A stretch of 18,736 nt of DNA from the NCBI GenBank assembly GCA_023379725.1, contig JAMCPC010000128.1, forward strand, positions 1 through 18,736. Direction: 5' to 3'. Below, piece by piece: positions 15,109 through 18,736 of the stretch. Every line of letters starts with the position of its first letter. Positions within the stretch are counted from its first letter, which is position 1. Below the pieces are notes generated by a model. The model was given only the letters and a program-made list of their open reading frames with translations, ran no database searches and was not told where the DNA came from. The position numbers were made by a program, and so were the translations under genes. This stretch comes from Actinomycetota bacterium (GTDB lineage: Bacteria > Actinomycetota > Acidimicrobiia > Acidimicrobiales > JAMCPL01).

Positions 15109-15136
15109 AGTTTATTGCAAAAAAAGCTTACGGCAA
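15109..15136 (-). promoter_or_regulatory. Putative hemE promoter (leaderless)
   Basis: On the minus strand TTGCCG (15136-15131), 16-bp spacer, TAAACT (15114-15109). The expected transcription start falls at about the A of the hemE ATG (15103). A run of seven T lies in the spacer. Confidence 0.5.
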
Positions 15137-15144
15137 AAGTCTTA

Positions 15145-15207
15145 CCACTCAGGTCATCTGACTGGCGGGAACCCATGGTTATTTGCAGGACAGGCCACTC
15201 AGGTTAT
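15145..15207. repeat. Direct repeat CCACTCAGGTYAT in the hemE-helD divergent region
   Basis: CCACTCAGGT is perfectly repeated at 15145-15154 and 15195-15204, extending to 13 bp with one mismatch. Start-to-start distance is 50 bp, close to five helical turns. The second copy leads into the TATAAT of the plus-strand promoter, and CAGGTTATA recurs at 15237-15245. It may be a shared operator of the two divergent genes. Confidence 0.6.
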
Positions 15208-15247
15208 AATAGTTGATTGACCGACATAACGTGCGGCAGGTTATACA
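15182..15247 (+). promoter_or_regulatory. Putative tandem promoters of the HelD-like gene
   Basis: P1: TTTGCA (15182-15187), 17 bp, TATAAT (15205-15210). P2: TTGACC (15217-15222), 18-19 bp, TTATAC/TATACA (15241-15247). P1 has the better -10, P2 the better -35. Both lie upstream of the strong Shine-Dalgarno sequence at 15267-15275. Confidence 0.5.
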
Positions 15248-15268
15248 GTGAATCGTTGAATCTTTTAG

Positions 15269-15355
15269 GGAGGAGCAATAGAAGTCCATCGACTACATCA
15301 AGAAATAGCTCTTGAACAGGAACATCTTGATATCGCACATAGGAAGATTGCAGAT
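15269..15355 (+). other. In-frame N-terminal extension of the HelD-like protein without a canonical start
   Basis: The HelD frame stays open upstream of ATG 15356 to a TAG at 15266-15268. The translated stretch includes HQEIALEQEHLDIAHRKIAD, which matches the EEIAxEQxxxDRxYxRL coiled-coil start normal for HelD proteins, so it is very likely translated. AGGGAGGAG (15267-15275) is a strong ribosome-binding site, but no ATG, GTG or TTG follows it in any frame before 15312. The in-frame candidate at the right place is ATA at 15278. Confidence 0.6.
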
Positions 15356-17782
15356 ATGGCTACCGATGCACGGGTGCAACTATCTGAAGCGCTCAAAAGC
15401 TACCAGGGTGGAACTCCCCAAAGCAAGTTTGAACGAGATGCCACAGTGAACGGTATTCTCACGACTATCAAGCGACTGGATACCGATAACGGCCCGCTGA
15501 TCTTTGGGCGCATTGACTTAGAGTGTCAAGACGGTAAGCGTGAGGTATTCCACATAGGCCGCATGGGTGTACTAAATGATAATCTTGATCCCTTGGTAAT
15601 CGATTGGAGGGCTCCAATGGCTGAACCATTTTATCGTGCTACTGGACGAGACACTATGGGATTGATACTGCGACGCCACATTGAGGTGAGAGACAGAAAA
15701 GTACTATCGCTGGAAGATGAATGGTTTGTTGCAAAAGACGATCAACCCACCCATTCACACGAACTTTCCGATGAATCAAGTGGAGACAACGGAATAAGCA
15801 GTGGTGGGGATACCGGTAATGTTGGCGCACCGGGTGCCCTTCTCACCGCTTTGGAAAGACCCAGAAGCGCTCACATGAGAGACATGATCGCAACCATCCA
15901 GAAGGAGCAGGATGAAATAATCAGATCACCGCTGCGCGGAACCCTGGCAGTACAGGGAGGCCCAGGGACAGGAAAGACGGCAGTGGCATTACATAGAGCG
16001 GCATATCTACTGTACACGCATAGATTTCCACTTGAAACTCAAGGTATCCTGGTAATAGGCCCCAATCCAGTATTCCTCAAATACATCGAGCACGTGCTGC
16101 CATCACTAGGTGAATCCGGAGTACATCTCGCGTCGCTGCAGGGATTGGTACGCGGCATATCACCATCATTTAACGATACTTATGAAATAGCGAGGTTGAA
16201 AGGTGACATACGCATGGCCAGATTGTTGAGACGAGCCATACGCACAAGGGAACGCCCGCTCCGCTACGACCAGTCAATACCATACGGATCAGCAACTCTT
16301 GTTCTAAGGGCAAGTGATACTGATCGTATGGTAACCGAGGTAAGGCGACTCAGAGGAACGCACAACGCCAAAAGAGTGATTCTCGAACAGATGATCAGCA
16401 ACTACCTGCTCGAACAATATACAGCTAGAACACGCATAGCTGCAGAAGGTGATAGGGAACGGAAGAGAACCACCCAATGGCTCCGTGAGATGTCTGATGA
16501 ACTGGCAGATATGCCGACCGAATTACCACCCGGGGTTGCGCCGCCAGAGGGCAGAGAGCTGGATGAACTGAACGAAGTAACCGAAGTGGACAACATGATC
16601 AGGCATATAACAGGTGCCAAGGCTACCGAAGGAATACTAAAAGTGCCAGAATTGCGCACGGCACTATGGCGAATGTGGCCACGCTTGACCCCTGAAATGC
16701 TACTAAACGATCTATTCGGTTCTAAGGCATTACTTCAGGCTGCCGGCAGGGGGCTATTCACACCTGAAGAACTCTCCTTGCTCTATAGAGAGAGAAGCGT
16801 CGACCCTTCGGATATCAAATGGTCGTATGAAGATCTAGCACTAGTAGACGAAGCCAGGGTATTGTTGGGCGCATACGGTTCTGGCGTTGGCAAAAATTCT
16901 GGACAGGAAAACCGGCACGCTGCAAACAAGAGACGCATGCATTTCTCGCGCTCAGCCCATACCGGACGAACGGTGGTAGACCTTGACGACGAACCGACCA
17001 AAACATACGGATATATCGTAGTAGATGAGGTACAACGGTTATCTCCTATGGAACTTCGAATGATAGCTAGGCGGTCTACCTCTGCCAACATGACGCTGGT
17101 AGGTGATCTTGCTCAGGCAACTGGCTCAAACCCAGTATCATCGTGGGATGATATATATACCTATATGAATTTAGATCCAGAGGTTATGAGAAAGGTAGAG
17201 TTGACTGTCAGTTACCGCACGCCTGAAGAAATACTGAAGGCCGCTGAACCTGTAGTAGATTCATACATGCAGGATATGCTCCCTGTCAGTGCAATACGCT
17301 CTACAGGTATCATGCCCAAGGCACATAGGATAGAGGGCAACTTTCCTCCAACGGCTGCTTCCCTGGCAGCCTCGATTGTGACTGAACTCCTGTCGTCGGA
17401 TGAGCGATCCGATAGTGGGGAATCCGGTGGGGAATTGGGGGGCATATGTGCAATAATCGCTCCCTCTGCTCTGTGTAATACCTTGGCCGATTTATTCATT
17501 GAGTTCCTCGACCGGCACGAATCGCCCTGGAACCGGGAGATACAGCTCGTTTCAGGCAACAGTGCGGTAAAAACCTCGGCTTTGAACATAGTGCCCGCCT
17601 CATTGTCAAGCGGGTTGGAGTTTGACCATGTAATTCTGGTGGATCCTAAAGGCATAATAGATGAATCACCTATGGGAATAAGGTCGCTTTACGTAGCAAT
17701 GACGCGATCTACCAAGACACTTCACCTACTATACTCTGGAGAGTTGCCACAGATGCTGGACGATGGTATTATGCTGAATTAA
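15356..17782 (+). CDS. helD: HelD-like RNA polymerase-associated superfamily 1 ATPase
   Basis: UvrD-like ATPase of the HelD group, which removes or recycles stalled RNA polymerase in Gram-positive bacteria and can give rifamycin tolerance in some Actinobacteria. Counted from the first canonical ATG it has 808 residues: FGRIDLE...FHIGRMGV, VIDWRAPMAEPFYRAT (81-96), Q-motif IQKEQDEIIR (181-190), Walker A GGPGTGKT (201-208), Walker B DEVQ (557-560; DEAQ is more usual), GDLAQATG, SYRTPEEIL, SGLEFDHVILVDP and motif VI LYVAMTRSTKTL. The conserved N-terminal coiled coil lies upstream of this ATG, so the real protein is probably about 26 residues longer. Ser/Gly-rich insertions occur at about 131-162 and 677-697, the latter with GTGGGGAAT repeated at 17415-17423 and 17427-17435. 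It diverges from hemE. The family is secure; polymerase binding is inferred. Confidence 0.9.
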   Translation: MATDARVQLSEALKSYQGGTPQSKFERDATVNGILTTIKRLDTDNGPLIFGRIDLECQDGKREVFHIGRMGVLNDNLDPLVIDWRAPMAEPFYRATGRDTMGLILRRHIEVRDRKVLSLEDEWFVAKDDQPTHSHELSDESSGDNGISSGGDTGNVGAPGALLTALERPRSAHMRDMIATIQKEQDEIIRSPLRGTLAVQGGPGTGKTAVALHRAAYLLYTHRFPLETQGILVIGPNPVFLKYIEHVLPSLGESGVHLASLQGLVRGISPSFNDTYEIARLKGDIRMARLLRRAIRTRERPLRYDQSIPYGSATLVLRASDTDRMVTEVRRLRGTHNAKRVILEQMISNYLLEQYTARTRIAAEGDRERKRTTQWLREMSDELADMPTELPPGVAPPEGRELDELNEVTEVDNMIRHITGAKATEGILKVPELRTALWRMWPRLTPEMLLNDLFGSKALLQAAGRGLFTPEELSLLYRERSVDPSDIKWSYEDLALVDEARVLLGAYGSGVGKNSGQENRHAANKRRMHFSRSAHTGRTVVDLDDEPTKTYGYIVVDEVQRLSPMELRMIARRSTSANMTLVGDLAQATGSNPVSSWDDIYTYMNLDPEVMRKVELTVSYRTPEEILKAAEPVVDSYMQDMLPVSAIRSTGIMPKAHRIEGNFPPTAASLAASIVTELLSSDERSDSGESGGELGGICAIIAPSALCNTLADLFIEFLDRHESPWNREIQLVSGNSAVKTSALNIVPASLSSGLEFDHVILVDPKGIIDESPMGIRSLYVAMTRSTKTLHLLYSGELPQMLDDGIMLN

Positions 17783-17797
17783 GGTAGCTTTAGCAAA

Positions 17798-17835
17798 GTG
17801 CTCATGCAGTTTACTGGTGCTCATGCAGTTTACTG
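17798..17835. repeat. Perfect 19-bp tandem duplication downstream of the HelD gene
   Basis: GTGCTCATGCAGTTTACTG is found twice without a gap (17798-17816 and 17817-17835), 15 bp after the HelD stop codon. It has no inverted symmetry and no T-run, so it is not a terminator. It probably arose by recent slippage or duplication. Three GGGAAC boxes follow at 17861, 17876 and 17900. Confidence 0.85.
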
Positions 17836-17885
17836 AGGCTTCATAATTGAATTAATAACAGGGAACAGTACAATAGGGAACGAAA

Positions 17886-17948
17886 GTGAAAAACAGAATG
17901 GGAACAAGATTTTACGGATCCGTCAAGCACGGGAGGCAGGTGGTCTGA
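17886..17948 (+). CDS. Possible 20-codon leader ORF upstream of ctaE
   Basis: GTG at 17886, preceded by AGGGAAC 5 nt upstream, opens a 20-codon frame ending at TGA 17946-17948, one base before the TTG start of ctaE. The peptide would be basic (MKNRMGTRFYGSVKHGRQVV). Tight spacing suggests translational coupling. Coding status is unproven; it could be a chance ORF. Confidence 0.25.
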   Translation: MKNRMGTRFYGSVKHGRQVV

Positions 17949-17949
17949 T

Positions 17950-18561
17950 TTGGCAGAGACCATGACATTCAAGCCCATGTCGTTTGATGCTAACGGCCAC
18001 AGGCAGAGATTTGAACGCCCATCACTTCTGGCCGTAGGCATACTTATATGGCTCGGCTCTGAGTTGATGTTCTTCAGCGGTCTTTTCGCTGCCTACTTTA
18101 CCATTAGGGCTCACGCCGCTGTATGGCCACCACCGGGAACCAAACTTGACCTCGTGCAGGCATCCATATTCACGGTTGTACTGCTAGCGTCCAGCCCAAC
18201 TATGCAAAAGGCCGTATGGGAGATAGAAAAAGGCAATCGAGCCAGCGCAAGACGCTGGTTGATTGTGAGCTTCATACTTGGATTGGCGTTCGTAATAAAC
18301 CAAGGAGTGGAGTGGGCTTCACTGACGACGCGTGCAAACACGAATGCTTACGGATCACTGTTCTTCCTCATGACCGGATTACACGGATTGCACGTTATAT
18401 TAGGGTTGGTAGCAATGCTCTTTCTGCTCGGTCGAATGCGTGGAATGTCAGGTGACCCAGGCGAATTGAGCGTATTCCAGGGTGTAAGCTACTACTGGCA
18501 TTTCGTCGACATAATGTGGATTGGCCTTTTCAGTTGTTTGTTCCTCCTAAAGACCGGATAA
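17950..18561 (+). CDS. ctaE: Cytochrome c oxidase subunit III
   Basis: Membrane subunit of the aa3-type heme-copper oxidase. The 203-residue protein has five predicted helices (about 24-50, 68-88, 102-124, 132-160, 178-200), as in the short actinobacterial form. Family marks are WLGSELMFFSGLFAAYF (34-50, with the conserved Glu38), VWPPPG (58-63), GSLFFLMTGLHGLHVILG (135-152) and YYWHFVDIMWIGLF (181-194). The start chosen is TTG at 17950 with AGGTGG 6 nt upstream; ATG codons at 17962 and 17977 are alternatives that would shorten the tail before helix 1. A bo3-type quinol oxidase subunit III is less likely, given the actinobacterial context. In Actinobacteria ctaE is usually followed by qcrCAB, which fits the partial gene after it. 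Confidence 0.93.
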   Translation: MAETMTFKPMSFDANGHRQRFERPSLLAVGILIWLGSELMFFSGLFAAYFTIRAHAAVWPPPGTKLDLVQASIFTVVLLASSPTMQKAVWEIEKGNRASARRWLIVSFILGLAFVINQGVEWASLTTRANTNAYGSLFFLMTGLHGLHVILGLVAMLFLLGRMRGMSGDPGELSVFQGVSYYWHFVDIMWIGLFSCLFLLKTG

Positions 18562-18580
18562 GGATCTCTCACTACCTGAC

Positions 18581-18736
18581 ATGAACTCTATAACACATAA
18601 ATTAAGCAGGATACTTCCATTGATACTGGTTGCCGGAGTTGTTCTTTTCGAAGTACTCTCGCAATCATCCGCGCCTCGAACTGCATCATCCAATACGGTG
18701 AACACTTCGCTCAGCGCATCTTACAGCAAATCCACT
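18581..18736 (+). CDS. N-terminal part of a membrane-anchored or secreted protein, 3' partial
   Basis: ATG at 18581 opens 52 codons to the window end with no stop. A short basic start (MNSITHKLSR) is followed by a hydrophobic helix (ILPLILVAGVVLF, about 11-23) and a Ser/Thr/Ala-rich segment, as in a signal peptide or membrane anchor with an extracytoplasmic domain. It lies 19 bp after ctaE on the same strand. In Actinobacteria this is the usual place of qcrC, the diheme cytochrome c of the bc complex, whose N-terminus looks similar, but no heme motif is in view. The qcrC identity is therefore only a suggestion from position. No strong ribosome-binding site is seen. Confidence 0.55.
   Translation, partial: MNSITHKLSRILPLILVAGVVLFEVLSQSSAPRTASSNTVNTSLSASYSKST

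Noticed and set aside
15125..15138. GCTTACGGCAA as a rifamycin-associated element upstream of the HelD-like gene
   Set aside because: It recalls part of the remembered element core, but the arms are not complementary and the match overlaps the hemE promoter; too weak to claim without the exact consensus.

Overview
The window looks like a piece of an actinobacterial chromosome of roughly balanced base composition, most likely from the class Acidimicrobiia or a close relative. The class is inferred and family or genus cannot be set from sequence reading alone. The signs are a WhiB-type iron-sulfur regulator, a tandem Get3/ArsA-like ATPase beside it, a HelD-type RNA-polymerase-associated ATPase, the monoderm hemE-hemH-hemY cluster, an actinobacterial-type cytochrome oxidase subunit III, and an apolipoprotein N-acyltransferase with a serine at the usual cysteine position. 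No mobile element, CRISPR array, phage gene or rRNA is visible.

Layout. (1) Positions 1-3167 (+) hold a large membrane protein, cut by the window edge: a calcineurin-like phosphoesterase domain with its metal ligands lost, then membrane segments, then an MprF/LysX-like DUF2156 aminoacyl-transfer domain. (2) On the minus strand, purF-purM-pyrE form a nucleotide-biosynthesis operon (6464 down to 3173). A promoter with four phased repeats lies upstream of purF, and a short coupled ORF with a hairpin lies between purM and pyrE. (3) A tRNA-Pro(CGG) sits at 6649-6722 (-). (4) A single gene (6779-9289, -) encodes two fused Get3/ArsA-like ATPase modules, head to head with whiB (9461-9721, +). (5) The minus-strand operon hemE-hemH-hemY-lnt (15103 down to 9710) has 7-, 4- and 1-nt overlaps. 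It combines late heme synthesis with lipoprotein N-acylation. (6) A HelD-like ATPase (about 15278/15356-17782, +) is transcribed divergently from hemE. (7) The cytochrome c oxidase subunit III gene (17950-18561, +) is followed by the start of a membrane-anchored or secreted protein cut by the window end, possibly the cytochrome c subunit of the bc complex.

How the genes work together: uroporphyrinogen decarboxylase, ferrochelatase and the porphyrinogen oxidase supply heme, which the oxidase genes at the right end would use. purF/purM/pyrE all act in PRPP-based nucleotide synthesis. The most unusual points are: (a) the membrane fusion protein with a catalytically dead phosphoesterase; (b) the fused double Get3-like ATPase beside whiB; (c) a HelD gene whose conserved N-terminus lies upstream of any ATG/GTG/TTG; (d) phased repeats at the purF promoter; and (e) repeated in-frame hydrophilic insertions, many built from 9-27 bp tandem duplications, in otherwise standard housekeeping enzymes.
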